A model generated the notes under the pieces. The model had not been told where the DNA came from and ran no database searches. It saw nothing but the letters and a program-made list of their open reading frames with translations. The position numbers were made by a program, and so were the translations under genes. Shown here piece after piece: positions 50,197-58,984 of a stretch of DNA of 64,000 nt. Positions within the stretch are counted from its first letter, which is position 1; each line of letters starts with the position of its first letter. Source of the DNA: Actinoplanes subtropicus (GTDB lineage: Bacteria; Actinomycetota; Actinomycetes; Mycobacteriales; Micromonosporaceae). Location: assembly GCF_000721705.1 (NCBI RefSeq), contig NZ_JOJL01000021.1, positions 186,001 to 250,000 of the forward strand. The letters run 5' to 3'.

Positions 50197-50976
50197 TCAG
50201 ATCTCGTCGATCAGGTCGGCTACCGAGTTGATGATGCGGGACGGGCGGAACGGGTAGCGCTCCGCCTCCTCCCGCGTGCTGATGCCGGTCAGCACGAGGA
50301 TCGTCTCCAACCCGGCCTCCAGCCCGCACAACACGTCCGTGTCCATCCGGTCGCCGATCATTGCGGTGCTCTCGCTGTGGGCCTCGATGGTGTTCAGCGC
50401 GGAGCGCATCATCATCGGGTTGGGCTTGCCGACGAAGTACGGGTCCACGCCGGTCGCCTTCGAGATCATCGCCGCCACCGAGCCGGCCGCCGGCAGCGCG
50501 CCCTCGTTGGACGGGCCGGTCGCGTCCGGGTTGGTGCAGATGAAGCGGGCGCCGCCGTCGATCAGGCGGATCGCCTTGGTGATCGCCTCGAAGCTGTAGG
50601 TTCGGGTCTCGCCGAGGACCACGTAATCCGGGTCGAACTCGGTCAGCACGTAACCGGCCGCGTGCATGGCCGTCGTCAGACCAGCTTCGCCGATCACGTA
50701 CGCCGTGCCGCCCGGCCGCTGGTCGGCGAGGAACTGGGCGGTCGCCAGCGCGGCCGTCCAGATCGACTGCTCGGGCACGTCGAAGCCCATCCGGTTGAGC
50801 CGGGCCTGCAGGTCGCGCGGCGTGTAGATCGAGTTGTTGGTCAGGACGAGGAAGGGCTTGCCGGACGCTTTCATCCGGTTGACGAACTCGGGCGCGCCGG
50901 GGACCGGCTCGCCCTCGTGGACGAGCACCCCGTCCATGTCGGTGAGCCAGCTCTCGATCGCCTTACGCTCGGTCAT
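50197..50976 (-). CDS. HAD-IIA family phosphatase, NagD-like
   Basis: 259 aa. HAD motif I is LTDMDGVLVHEG near residue 12, motif II LVLTNNS, the cap domain lies between residues 80 and 170, and motifs III-IV are VGKPNP and MIGDRMDTDVLCG. NagD-type phosphatases hydrolyse sugar phosphates or nucleotides. Start ATG 50976 overlaps the ferrochelatase stop (ATGA), giving the last gene of the fabG-fabI-hemH operon. Confidence 0.85.
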   Translation of the reverse strand: MTERKAIESWLTDMDGVLVHEGEPVPGAPEFVNRMKASGKPFLVLTNNSIYTPRDLQARLNRMGFDVPEQSIWTAALATAQFLADQRPGGTAYVIGEAGLTTAMHAAGYVLTEFDPDYVVLGETRTYSFEAITKAIRLIDGGARFICTNPDATGPSNEGALPAAGSVAAMISKATGVDPYFVGKPNPMMMRSALNTIEAHSESTAMIGDRMDTDVLCGLEAGLETILVLTGISTREEAERYPFRPSRIINSVADLIDEI

Positions 50977-52019
50977 GACACTCCTCGTCGCTGGGGGGCG
51001 GGGCAGCAGCCGCTCGGGCAGTCGTCCCAGATCGGGAGCGTACCGAGTCGCCGGCGGGGCTGCCCGGCGGTGCGCTCCTGGACCAGTTCGCGGATCATCG
51101 TGACGAAGCGGGGGTCGGTCCCGGGGGTCGCCGCGCGGGCGTAGGCCAGGCCCAGCCCCGAGGCAGTCTCGGCGGCCTCGTTGTCGAGATCCCAGATCAC
51201 CTCGAGGTGGTCGGAGACGAAACCGATCGGGCTGACCACCACATCGGTGACGCCCTCCTTGGCGATCGCCTCCAGATGGTCGTTGACGTCCGGCTCGAGC
51301 CACGGCACCTGCGGCGGCCCGGAGCGGCTCTGCCAGACCAGGTCCCACGGCAGGTCGGCGGCGGCCGCGGCGGCGACCAGGCCGGCCGTCTCGGTGAGCT
51401 GCGCGGTGTATCGCCCGCCCTCGGGCCCGGCCGTCTCGGCCATCGTCACCGGGATGGAATGCGCCGTGAAGACCAGCCGGGTGGTTCGCCGCCGGCTCCG
51501 ATCAAGAGCATCGAGAGCATGGCGTACGGCGGTGACATGCGGTTCGACGAACCCGGGATGGTCGTGGAACTGCCGCAGCTTGTCGATCACCGGAGCGCCG
51601 GGGCCGACCTTCGCCCGGGCGCGCGCGATGTCCTCCCAGTACTGCCTGCAGGACGAATAGCCGCCGTACGCGCTGGTGGCGAAGCCCAGGGCGCGGGTGA
51701 CCCCGTCGTCCCGCATTTGCGCCACGGTGTCCTCGAGCATCGGGTACCAGTTCCGGTTGCCCCAGTACGTCGGCAGGTCGATGCCGTTCGACGCGAAGTC
51801 GGCGTCCACCGCGGCCAGCAGGTCGCGGCACTGCTGGTTGATCGGCGACACGCCCCCGAAGTGCAGGTAGTGCTCGGCGACCGCGGCCAGCCGCTCCTCG
51901 GGGACGCCGCGCCCGCGCACCACGTTGCGCAGGAACGGCATCACATCGTCGGGTTTCTCGGGGCCACCGAAGGACAGCAGGACGAACGCGTCGTAGACCA
52001 CCCGCCCATCTTTCCCCAT
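50973..52019 (-). CDS. hemH: Coproporphyrin/proto ferrochelatase with probable Fe-S cluster
   Basis: 348 aa enzyme inserting iron into the porphyrin; in actinobacteria the substrate is coproporphyrin III (CpfC). Conserved marks are LLSFGGPEKPDDVMPFLRNV, HYLHFGGVSPIN, TSAYGGYSSCRQY, FTAHSIPVTM (active-site His) and DHLEVIWDLDNEA (Glu). Cysteines in YSSCRQYW and the C-terminal DCPSGCC match the [2Fe-2S] ligands of mycobacterial ferrochelatase. It sits behind fabI, the same order as inhA-hemZ in Mycobacterium. Confidence 0.92.
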   Translation of the reverse strand: MGKDGRVVYDAFVLLSFGGPEKPDDVMPFLRNVVRGRGVPEERLAAVAEHYLHFGGVSPINQQCRDLLAAVDADFASNGIDLPTYWGNRNWYPMLEDTVAQMRDDGVTRALGFATSAYGGYSSCRQYWEDIARARAKVGPGAPVIDKLRQFHDHPGFVEPHVTAVRHALDALDRSRRRTTRLVFTAHSIPVTMAETAGPEGGRYTAQLTETAGLVAAAAAADLPWDLVWQSRSGPPQVPWLEPDVNDHLEAIAKEGVTDVVVSPIGFVSDHLEVIWDLDNEAAETASGLGLAYARAATPGTDPRFVTMIRELVQERTAGQPRRRLGTLPIWDDCPSGCCPAPQRRGVS

Positions 52020-52065
52020 CCAACCACCCCGCCCGCCACCCGAGGCCGGGCTGAAGGCCATCCCC

Positions 52066-52833
52066 TCACGTGCCGACCGCGTGGAAGCCCCCGTCGACGT
52101 GGACCACCTCACCGGAGGTGGCCGGGAACCAGTCGGAGAGCAGAGCACACACGGCCCGCGCGGCCGGCTCGGCGTCGTCCAGGTCCCAGCCCAGCGGGGA
52201 CCGCTCGACCCACGCCTTCTCGAACTGCTCGAAGCCGGGGATCGACTTGGCCGCCATCGTGCGCAGCGGGCCGGCCGAGACCAGGTTGCTGCGGATGCCC
52301 TTGGGACCGAGGTGCAGCGCCAGATAGCGGGACGCCGACTCGAGGCCGGCCTTGGCCACGCCCATCCAGTCGTACACCGGCCAGGCCAGGGTGGCGTCGA
52401 AGGTCAGCCCGACGATGCTGCCTCCCCTCGGCATCAGCGGCAGGCAGGCGGCGGCCAGCGACTTGTACGAGTAGGTGGAGACCTGCAGCGCCTTGGACAC
52501 GTCGGCCCAGCCGGCGTTGAGGAACTCGCCGCCGAGCACCGCCTGCGGGCCGAACGCGATCGAGTGCACCACGCCCTCGAGGCCGTCCACGTGCTCGCGG
52601 ACCCGGTCCGGCAGCGACGCCAGGTGCGCCTCGTCGGTGACGTCGAGCTCGATCACCGGCGCCTTCTCCGGCAGCCGCTTGGCGATCCGCTCGACCAGGG
52701 ACATCCGGCCGAAGCCGGTCAGCACGACCTCGGCGCCGTTCTCCTGGGCCACCTTGGCCACCGAGAAGGCGATCGAGGCGTCGGTGATGACGCCGGTGAC
52801 CAGCAGCCGCTTACCGGCCAATAATCCAGACAC
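52066..52833 (-). CDS. fabI: Enoyl-ACP reductase, InhA/FabI type
   Basis: 255 aa NADH-dependent enoyl-ACP reductase of type II fatty acid synthesis. The InhA-like N-terminus is LLAGKRLLVTGVITDASIAF; VHSIAFGPQAVLGGEF lies near residue 90; the catalytic Tyr-Lys pair is in VYDWMGVAKAGLES. It is 27 bp downstream of fabG. The order fabG, fabI, hemH is the mabA-inhA-hemZ arrangement. Start GTG 52833. Confidence 0.92.
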   Translation of the reverse strand: MSGLLAGKRLLVTGVITDASIAFSVAKVAQENGAEVVLTGFGRMSLVERIAKRLPEKAPVIELDVTDEAHLASLPDRVREHVDGLEGVVHSIAFGPQAVLGGEFLNAGWADVSKALQVSTYSYKSLAAACLPLMPRGGSIVGLTFDATLAWPVYDWMGVAKAGLESASRYLALHLGPKGIRSNLVSAGPLRTMAAKSIPGFEQFEKAWVERSPLGWDLDDAEPAARAVCALLSDWFPATSGEVVHVDGGFHAVGT

Positions 52834-52860
52834 GGACCTACGCTCCTATGGAAATAAAGC

Positions 52861-53616
<756 letters not shown>

Positions 53617-53653
53617 TCACGACGGCACGGCAATACCGCCGTAACCTGCCCGG

Positions 53654-54862
53654 GTGGAGACTATCCGCCCCGCGACTAGGCGCAATGCGACGGGGCCGCT
53701 GCGCCGGCTCCTGCTGACGGCGGAGTGGCCGCGCCCCGCGCCGAGGCGACGGATCTGGGTGTACGCGGCGCCGGTCGCGCTGCTGGCGTTGGTCGGCCTC
53801 GGTGTGGCGGCCGGCGAGTACCTGATGGACAACCGCGTCCTGCCGTTGATCGTGATCTGGATCCTCGCGGTCGGCTCGGTGCTCCCGGTCGCGGTGTGCG
53901 TCCGCTGGCCGGTGCTGGCCTGGCGGCTCGGGTTCCTGATGCAGTTCCTCGGCGTGATCAACGTTGGCCCCAAGGAGGCCTGGCCGTGGAACGCGGTGCA
54001 GATCTTCGGCTTCCTCGTCATCCTGGGCCGGTTCGCGGTGACGCAGGACTCGGCGGTCACCACCTGGGCGACCCTTCTCAGCCTGGCGCCGGTCTTCCTG
54101 TTCGCCAAGGGCGCGAACGCGGGCGGCGCGGCGGTGCTGCTGGTGGCGATCGCCGCGCTTGGCAACATCTTCTACCGCCGCCGGCACACCCGTGAGCTGG
54201 TCGCCGAGCAGGAGGAGCTCACCGAGCTGGAACGGGCCAAGCGCGCCGTCCTGGAGGAACGGGCGCAGATCGCCCGGGAGATGCACGACGTGGTGGCCCA
54301 CCACATGTCGATGATCGCCGTACGCGCGGAGACCGCACCCTTCCGGGTGACCGACCTGCCCGAGTCGGCCCGGGAGGAGCTGGCCGGCATCGCGACGGCG
54401 GCCCGCGACGCGCTGACCGACATGCGCCGGCTGCTCGGGGTGCTGCGGGCCGAGAACGGCGAGGCGCCCACCGCCCCGCAGCCCGGCCTGGCCGACCTGG
54501 ACGGGCTGGTGGCGACCGCGCAGACCGCGGGCGTCGACGTCACGCTGACCGCCGGCGGGCTGGGGGCCGTACCGGAGACGGTCGGGCTCGCGGCGTACCG
54601 GATCCTGCAGGAAGCCCTCGCCAACGCCGCGCGGCACGCGCCCGGCGGCTCGGTCACCATCGACGCTCGCGGCCTTTCCGACCGCCTGGAGCTGGAGGTA
54701 CGCAATCGGCGCACCGGGGCGGAGACGCCCGGCGGCGGGCATGGTCTGATCGGGATGCGCGAACGGGCGGCGCTGCTCGGCGGGACGCTGACCGCCGGGC
54801 CGGACCGGTTCGACTTCGTGGTGCGGGCGACGTTGCCGTTCGGAGGGGCCGACAAGGAATGA
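53654..54862 (+). CDS. NarL-type sensor histidine kinase
   Basis: 402 aa. Four to six N-terminal membrane helices (residues 35-170), then a dimerisation domain with phospho-acceptor His211 (AQIAREMHDVVAHHMSM) and an HATPase domain (ILQEALANAARHAPGG; GGGHGLIGMRERAALLGG). It has no periplasmic sensor loop of note, so the signal may be within the membrane. It overlaps its regulator by ATGA. Together they split the FabG block from the VWA-DUF58-MoxR block. Confidence 0.9.
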   Translation: METIRPATRRNATGPLRRLLLTAEWPRPAPRRRIWVYAAPVALLALVGLGVAAGEYLMDNRVLPLIVIWILAVGSVLPVAVCVRWPVLAWRLGFLMQFLGVINVGPKEAWPWNAVQIFGFLVILGRFAVTQDSAVTTWATLLSLAPVFLFAKGANAGGAAVLLVAIAALGNIFYRRRHTRELVAEQEELTELERAKRAVLEERAQIAREMHDVVAHHMSMIAVRAETAPFRVTDLPESAREELAGIATAARDALTDMRRLLGVLRAENGEAPTAPQPGLADLDGLVATAQTAGVDVTLTAGGLGAVPETVGLAAYRILQEALANAARHAPGGSVTIDARGLSDRLELEVRNRRTGAETPGGGHGLIGMRERAALLGGTLTAGPDRFDFVVRATLPFGGADKE

Positions 54863-55503
54863 TCAAGGTGTTGATCGCGGACGACCAGGCGATGGTCCGC
54901 GAGGGGTTCGGCGCGCTGCTGGCCGCTCAGCCCGACATGCTGGTGGTGGGCGACGCGCCGGACGGTGCGACCGCGGTGGCCCGGTCCCGCTCGCTCGGCC
55001 CGGACATCGTGCTGATGGACATCCGGATGCCGGTGATGGACGGCCTCGAGGCGACCCGGCGGCTGGCCGGCGGCCCGAAGATCCTCATCCTCACCACCTT
55101 CGACCTCGACGACTACGTGTACGAGGCGCTGCGGGCCGGGGCGAGCGGCTTCCTGCTCAAGGACGCCCCGGCCGCCGACCTGATCAACGCGGTCCGGGTG
55201 GTGGCGGCCGGCGAGGCCCTGCTCGCCCCCTCGGTGACCCGCCGGCTGATCGCCGAGTTCGCCACCCGGACGCATGGCGACCGGCCCCGCCCGGCCGCGC
55301 TGAACGCGCTGACCCCGCGGGAGACCGACGTGCTGCGGCTGATCGCCCGCGGACTGTCCAATCAGGAGATCGCGGCCGAGCTGGTGGTGGCCGAGCAGAC
55401 GGTGAAGAGCCACGTCGGCCGGATCCTCACCAAGTTCGACCTCCGCGACCGCGCCCAGGCCGTGGTTTTCGCGTACGAGACGGGGCTTGTCATACCGGGG
55501 TAG
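54859..55503 (+). CDS. NarL/LuxR-type response regulator
   Basis: 214 aa. Receiver domain with Asp8/Asp9 (VLIADDQAMVREG) and phospho-acceptor Asp54 (DIVLMDIRMPVMDG), linked to a LuxR-type HTH (LTPRETDVLRLIARGLSNQEIA). Partner of the kinase in the same operon. Target genes are unknown; the lipase-like gene lies 63 bp downstream. Confidence 0.92.
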   Translation: MIKVLIADDQAMVREGFGALLAAQPDMLVVGDAPDGATAVARSRSLGPDIVLMDIRMPVMDGLEATRRLAGGPKILILTTFDLDDYVYEALRAGASGFLLKDAPAADLINAVRVVAAGEALLAPSVTRRLIAEFATRTHGDRPRPAALNALTPRETDVLRLIARGLSNQEIAAELVVAEQTVKSHVGRILTKFDLRDRAQAVVFAYETGLVIPG

Positions 55504-55566
55504 GGGCTCGGATTGAGCTCTGTAGGGTGTCGCTCCGTGGGATTTCGTGGCTGGAGCGTTCGGGCC

Positions 55567-56469
55567 ATGCGAATCCTCCCGATCTTCGTCGCCCTGGCCC
55601 TGCTCCTGCCCGTCCCGACCACGCCGGTGGTCTCCGCGCCGGAGAAGGTGACCCATCTCGCCGCGTTCACCGAGGCGTACCGCGAGACGGCGGTGCGGAT
55701 GCTGGCCATCGGCTGCCCGTACGCGACGTGGGCCGCGCAGGGCCGGCACTTCCTGTTCTTCGACCCGCACGGCGACGGGGAGACCGCCGAGGTGTTCGGC
55801 GACCTCAACACGGCCTCCCGGATCGCGATCCTGGTGCCCGGCGTCGCCACCACGCTGGTCGACTTCGACCGCGGGCTGGGCGGGGTGGCCCGGCGCGCCC
55901 CCGGCGTCCAGGGCCGCACGCTCTACCAGCAGCTCAGCAAGCGGGACCGGGACGTGGCGGTGATCTCCTGGCTCGGCTACGACCCGCCGGAGGGCCTCGG
56001 GCTGGCCGCCGCCACCGAGGGCCGGGCCCAGGCCGGGGCCAGGCGGCTGGTCACCTTCGTCCGGGACGTGCTGCGGCAGCGGCCGGACGCCACGGTCACG
56101 CTGATCGGGCACAGCTACGGCTCGCTGGTGGTCGGGCTGGCCGCCCGCGACCTGCCCGAGGTGCCCGACGTGATCGCACTCGGCTCCCCCGGCATGGGCG
56201 TCAGCCACGCCGCCGACCTGGGCGGGGCGCACATCTGGTCGGCGCTCGCCCCGCACGACTGGATCCGCCGGCTGCCGCAGGTGCGGGTGCTGGGGCTGGG
56301 GCTGGGCCGCCGGCCCTCCTCCGCCGGATTCGGGGCCACGGCGCTGCCCACCGACGGTGTCGCCGGTCACGACTACTACCTCGTCGAGGGCAGCGCCACC
56401 CTCCGCGCGGTCACCGACGTCGTCCTCTCGGGTGGTACTCGCCACGAGGCGGCCACCCGCGTTTCTTAA
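55567..56469 (+). CDS. Secreted DUF1023-type alpha/beta hydrolase
   Basis: 300 aa from ATG 55567; GTG 55537 is a possible longer start. A signal peptide (ILPIFVALALLLPVPTTPVVSA) is followed by a hydrolase domain with VPGVATTLVDFD and nucleophile motif VTLIGHSYGSLVVG. The terminal part has GHDYYLVEGSATLRAV, where His is likely catalytic. Substrate unknown. Probably transcribed with the two-component genes. Confidence 0.8.
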   Translation: MRILPIFVALALLLPVPTTPVVSAPEKVTHLAAFTEAYRETAVRMLAIGCPYATWAAQGRHFLFFDPHGDGETAEVFGDLNTASRIAILVPGVATTLVDFDRGLGGVARRAPGVQGRTLYQQLSKRDRDVAVISWLGYDPPEGLGLAAATEGRAQAGARRLVTFVRDVLRQRPDATVTLIGHSYGSLVVGLAARDLPEVPDVIALGSPGMGVSHAADLGGAHIWSALAPHDWIRRLPQVRVLGLGLGRRPSSAGFGATALPTDGVAGHDYYLVEGSATLRAVTDVVLSGGTRHEAATRVS

Positions 56470-56807
56470 CCGGCGCTTAAGAGGTACAGTTTCGGACGGC
56501 TCGAAATCCACCGATGACGTTGTCGGCCAAGGAAATTCGGGCCCCCGGGCATCGGCCGCCGACGAGATGTCGGCTTTGACCTACGGAGGTGATCGCTGTG
56601 CGAGATAGCGATCCTCCTAGTCGTGGCCGGGCCCTCGTCAGCGCGCCTGACCGCTGACGTCCTTCCCGCCTCGCATCCCCCGGCCCGCCGCCGCAGTCGG
56701 CGTGGCCGGCTCGAGTCGTGTGCGCCGCGACCACGGGATGCGACGGCGCCGGCCGCGACGTGAACCTGAGCGCCTTTCCTGGCCAGTTCACCTGAGCGGA
56801 GTCCGCA
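56470..56807 (+). ncRNA. Candidate structured leader RNA upstream of a mini-membrane protein
   Basis: The 338 bp between the hydrolase and a 28-codon ORF holds several strong hairpins: GGAGGTGATCGCT against AGCGATCCTCC (about 56585-56618, hiding a perfect Shine-Dalgarno), GTCAGCG/CGCTGAC (56637-56658) and a long-range pairing of CGCATCCC (56683) with GGGATGCG (56735). A 19-codon ORF lies within. The order suggests translation-coupled attenuation or a riboswitch-like control, but no known class was recognised. Confidence 0.4.
56598..56657 (+). CDS. Possible 19-aa leader peptide
   Basis: GTG-initiated ORF encoding MRDSDPPSRGRALVSAPDR. The Shine-Dalgarno GGAGGTGATC 8 nt upstream is fully complementary to the 16S 3' end, far better than most genes here. 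The ORF overlaps the hairpin that contains its own ribosome site. It may be a regulatory leader peptide for the membrane ORF 150 bp downstream; without conservation data this is tentative. Confidence 0.45.
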   Translation: MRDSDPPSRGRALVSAPDR

Positions 56808-56894
56808 ATGAAGAACTTCGTCGCGCCCATGACCTTCACGATCGCCGCCGCCTGGGTGGTCATCCTGTTCGTGTTGGTGCACAGCAACGCGTGA
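56808..56894 (+). CDS. 28-aa single-pass membrane mini-protein
   Basis: ORF MKNFVAPMTFTIAAAWVVIL followed by FVLVHSNA, essentially one transmembrane helix with a polar cap at each end. GGAG is 8 nt upstream of ATG and a strong terminator palindrome starts at the next base after the stop. The tight fit of ribosome site, helix and terminator argues for a real gene. No family was recognised; it could be a subunit of a membrane complex or the product of a regulated leader. Confidence 0.6.
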   Translation: MKNFVAPMTFTIAAAWVVILFVLVHSNA

Positions 56895-56916
56895 CCGTGC
56901 GCCCGCGGGCGCACGG
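56895..56916. terminator. Bidirectional terminator after mini-protein
   Basis: Perfect 22-bp palindrome CCGTGCGCCCG/CGGGCGCACGG directly after the 28-aa ORF and 20 bp from the convergent VWA gene. Confidence 0.75.
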
Positions 56917-56936
56917 CCCTAACCTAAGGCCTGCTG

Positions 56937-57887
56937 TCACGGCAGGCGGGACGTCCAGATCAGACTGAGGCCCGCCGCCATCAGACCGAACAGCAGCGCC
57001 GCCCCGGCGTACCACTGCGTCACCTCGCGCGGCTCGACCCGGTGCCCGATCGAGCTGCCCATGTCCTCGTACACCTTCTTGAGCTCGCTGACCGAGGCCG
57101 CCTCGTAGAAGTAGCCCTTGGTGTTCTCGGCGAGCTGCTGCAGCGACAGCCGGTCGACCGGCACCCGCTGCAGGTTGCCGCGGATGTCCACCACGCCGGT
57201 GTCGGTGCCGAACGCGATCGTCGACACCGGCACGTTGGCCTGCGACGCCGCGGTCGCCGCGTCCTCGATCGAGCGGCCCGAGGTGCGGTAGCCGTCGGAG
57301 AGCAGCACTATCCGGGCCGGGGGCGCGCCGTTCGCGCCGTCGGCCGGGACCGAGCGGATCGCGTCCAGCGACGTGAACACCGCCTCGCCCGTCGCGGTCG
57401 CCTCGGCCAGCGTCAGCCCGTCGATGCCGGCGATCACCGCGTTGCGGTCCTTGGTCGGCGAGACCAGCACGTTCGCCGATTTCGCGAACGAGACCAGACC
57501 CAGGTTGTACGTCGGGGGCAGCTCGTTCACGAACGCCTTGGCCGCCTCCTGCGCCGCCTCGATCCGGGTCGGCTGCACATCGTCGGCCTCCATCGACAGC
57601 GACACGTCGATCGCCAGCATGACGGTGGCCCGCTCGAGCGGCTCCTTCTTGTCGACCGACGGCCGGGCCATCGCCGCGCCCAGGATCAGCAGCGCCAGCA
57701 GCAGCGCGGTCGCCGACACGTGCCGGCGCCAGCCCAGCCCCTTCGGCGCGATCGCGCGCAGCAGATTGACGTTGGTGAAGCGCATCGCGTACGTACGGCG
57801 GCGGAACTGCCGCCACACGTAGACGCCGGCCAGCGCGATGACCGGCAGCAGGGAAAGCAGCCAGGCCGGTTGCAGGAAGCGGATCAT
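56937..57887 (-). CDS. VWA-domain membrane protein (MoxR-associated)
   Basis: 316 aa, equivalent in position to Rv1481 of Mycobacterium. Two N-terminal helices, then a von Willebrand A domain with MIDAS motif VMLAIDVSLSMEADD near residue 95 and a downstream TLSxGD-type pair (GEAVFTSLDAI; LLSDGYRTSG), and a C-terminal helix. Works with MoxR ATPase and DUF58 in folding or assembly of envelope complexes. Overlaps DUF58 by 4 bp. Confidence 0.87.
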   Translation of the reverse strand: MIRFLQPAWLLSLLPVIALAGVYVWRQFRRRTYAMRFTNVNLLRAIAPKGLGWRRHVSATALLLALLILGAAMARPSVDKKEPLERATVMLAIDVSLSMEADDVQPTRIEAAQEAAKAFVNELPPTYNLGLVSFAKSANVLVSPTKDRNAVIAGIDGLTLAEATATGEAVFTSLDAIRSVPADGANGAPPARIVLLSDGYRTSGRSIEDAATAASQANVPVSTIAFGTDTGVVDIRGNLQRVPVDRLSLQQLAENTKGYFYEAASVSELKKVYEDMGSSIGHRVEPREVTQWYAGAALLFGLMAAGLSLIWTSRLP

Positions 57888-58984
57888 CGGGTGGTCCCCC
57901 GGGTGCGTGCGTGTCGCTGGGCGGCCACGAATCGGACCATGTCCAGCAGCCAGTCGGTGTCGGTGCGCAGGCGCAGGTGCGCGGCGCCGGCCGCGCGCAG
58001 GGTACGGGCGATCTCGCCGCGCTGCTCGGCCGCCGCCTCGGCGTAGCGGCTGCGCAGCTTGGCGTCGGAGGTCTGCACCTCGTGCAGCTCGCCGGTCTCC
58101 GGGTCGGCGAGGGCGAGCACGCCCACATCCGGAAGCTCCAGCTCCCGGGGGTCGACGACCTCGATGGCGAGCACGTCGTGCCGCACGCCGAGCTTGCGCA
58201 GCGGGCGGGCCCAGCCGTCGACCGGCGCCAGGAAGTCGGAGATGACCGCGGCCACCCCTCGCCGGCGCGGCGGCCGGTTGAGCATGTCGATCAGCTCGCC
58301 GAGGTCGGCGCGGCCGGGCCGGACCTCGGTCCGGGCGATCGACCGGAGCAGTCCCTGCGCCTCCTTCCGGCCCGGGCGGGCCGGCAGCCGGACCATCGGC
58401 GGGGTGGCGGGTTCGGCGTTTCGCTTGCGCCCCCTTGCCGGTACGCCGGAGCCGGTGCCGACCACGGCGCCGATCCGGTTGCCGCCGCGCACGGTCAGGT
58501 GCGCCATCGCGGTGGCGGCGGCGATCACCAGATCGCGTTTGAGCCAGTTCGCGGTGCCGAAGTCGAGGCTGGCCGACAGGTCGACGGCGAGCCAGGTCTC
58601 CAGCTCCCGGTCGGCGACGGTCTGCCGGACGTGCGGCAGCGTGGTACGCGCCGTGACCGGCCAGTCCATCCGGCGCACGTCGTCGCCGGGGCGGTACTCC
58701 CGCGACTCCCCCGCCTCGCTGCCCGGCCCCGGCAGCAGGCCCACGTAGTCACCCTGGAGCAGGCCGTCGAGCTTGCGGGTCACGAGCAACTGCAGGCGCC
58801 CGAGCACGGCCTCGGCCCGGGCCGCCCCCTCGATCGCGCCGCCCCCGGCCTCCAGCCCGGCCACCCCCGGCCCGGCCACCCCCGGCCCGGCCACCCCCGG
58901 CCCGGCCACCCCCGGCCCGGCCACGCCCGGCCCCAGGGACGGCACGGAGAACCCGCGGGTCGGCTCTAGTGCTGGCCCGGCCAT
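57884..58984 (-). CDS. DUF58 protein (MoxR-associated)
   Basis: 366 aa. The conserved region includes the DUF58 signature REYRPGDDVRRMDWPVTART and AVDLSASLDFG, plus VISDFLAPVDGW. The N-terminus carries five GPGVA repeats encoded by a 15-bp tandem repeat (58856-58933). It overlaps MoxR by 19 bp, typical of the MoxR-DUF58-VWA triad (Rv1479-Rv1480-Rv1481 in Mycobacterium). Confidence 0.87.
   Translation of the reverse strand: MAGPALEPTRGFSVPSLGPGVAGPGVAGPGVAGPGVAGPGVAGLEAGGGAIEGAARAEAVLGRLQLLVTRKLDGLLQGDYVGLLPGPGSEAGESREYRPGDDVRRMDWPVTARTTLPHVRQTVADRELETWLAVDLSASLDFGTANWLKRDLVIAAATAMAHLTVRGGNRIGAVVGTGSGVPARGRKRNAEPATPPMVRLPARPGRKEAQGLLRSIARTEVRPGRADLGELIDMLNRPPRRRGVAAVISDFLAPVDGWARPLRKLGVRHDVLAIEVVDPRELELPDVGVLALADPETGELHEVQTSDAKLRSRYAEAAAEQRGEIARTLRAAGAAHLRLRTDTDWLLDMVRFVAAQRHARTRGTTR
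58856..58933 (-). repeat. 15-bp in-frame tandem repeat in DUF58 gene
   Basis: Five copies of CCCGGCCACCCCCGG-like units encode GPGVA pentapeptides at the N-terminus. The unit length keeps the frame, so copies can expand or contract freely. Confidence 0.9.

Noticed and set aside
49664..50257. 198-residue ORF as an intact ankyrin protein
   Set aside because: It spans the palindrome, has only one and a half ankyrin repeats and runs antisense into the HAD gene.
56598..56657. Hairpin with GGAGGTGATC as a simple terminator
   Set aside because: It contains a perfect ribosome site and start codon, lacks a T-run, and is followed by more transcribed features, so a regulatory leader is more likely.
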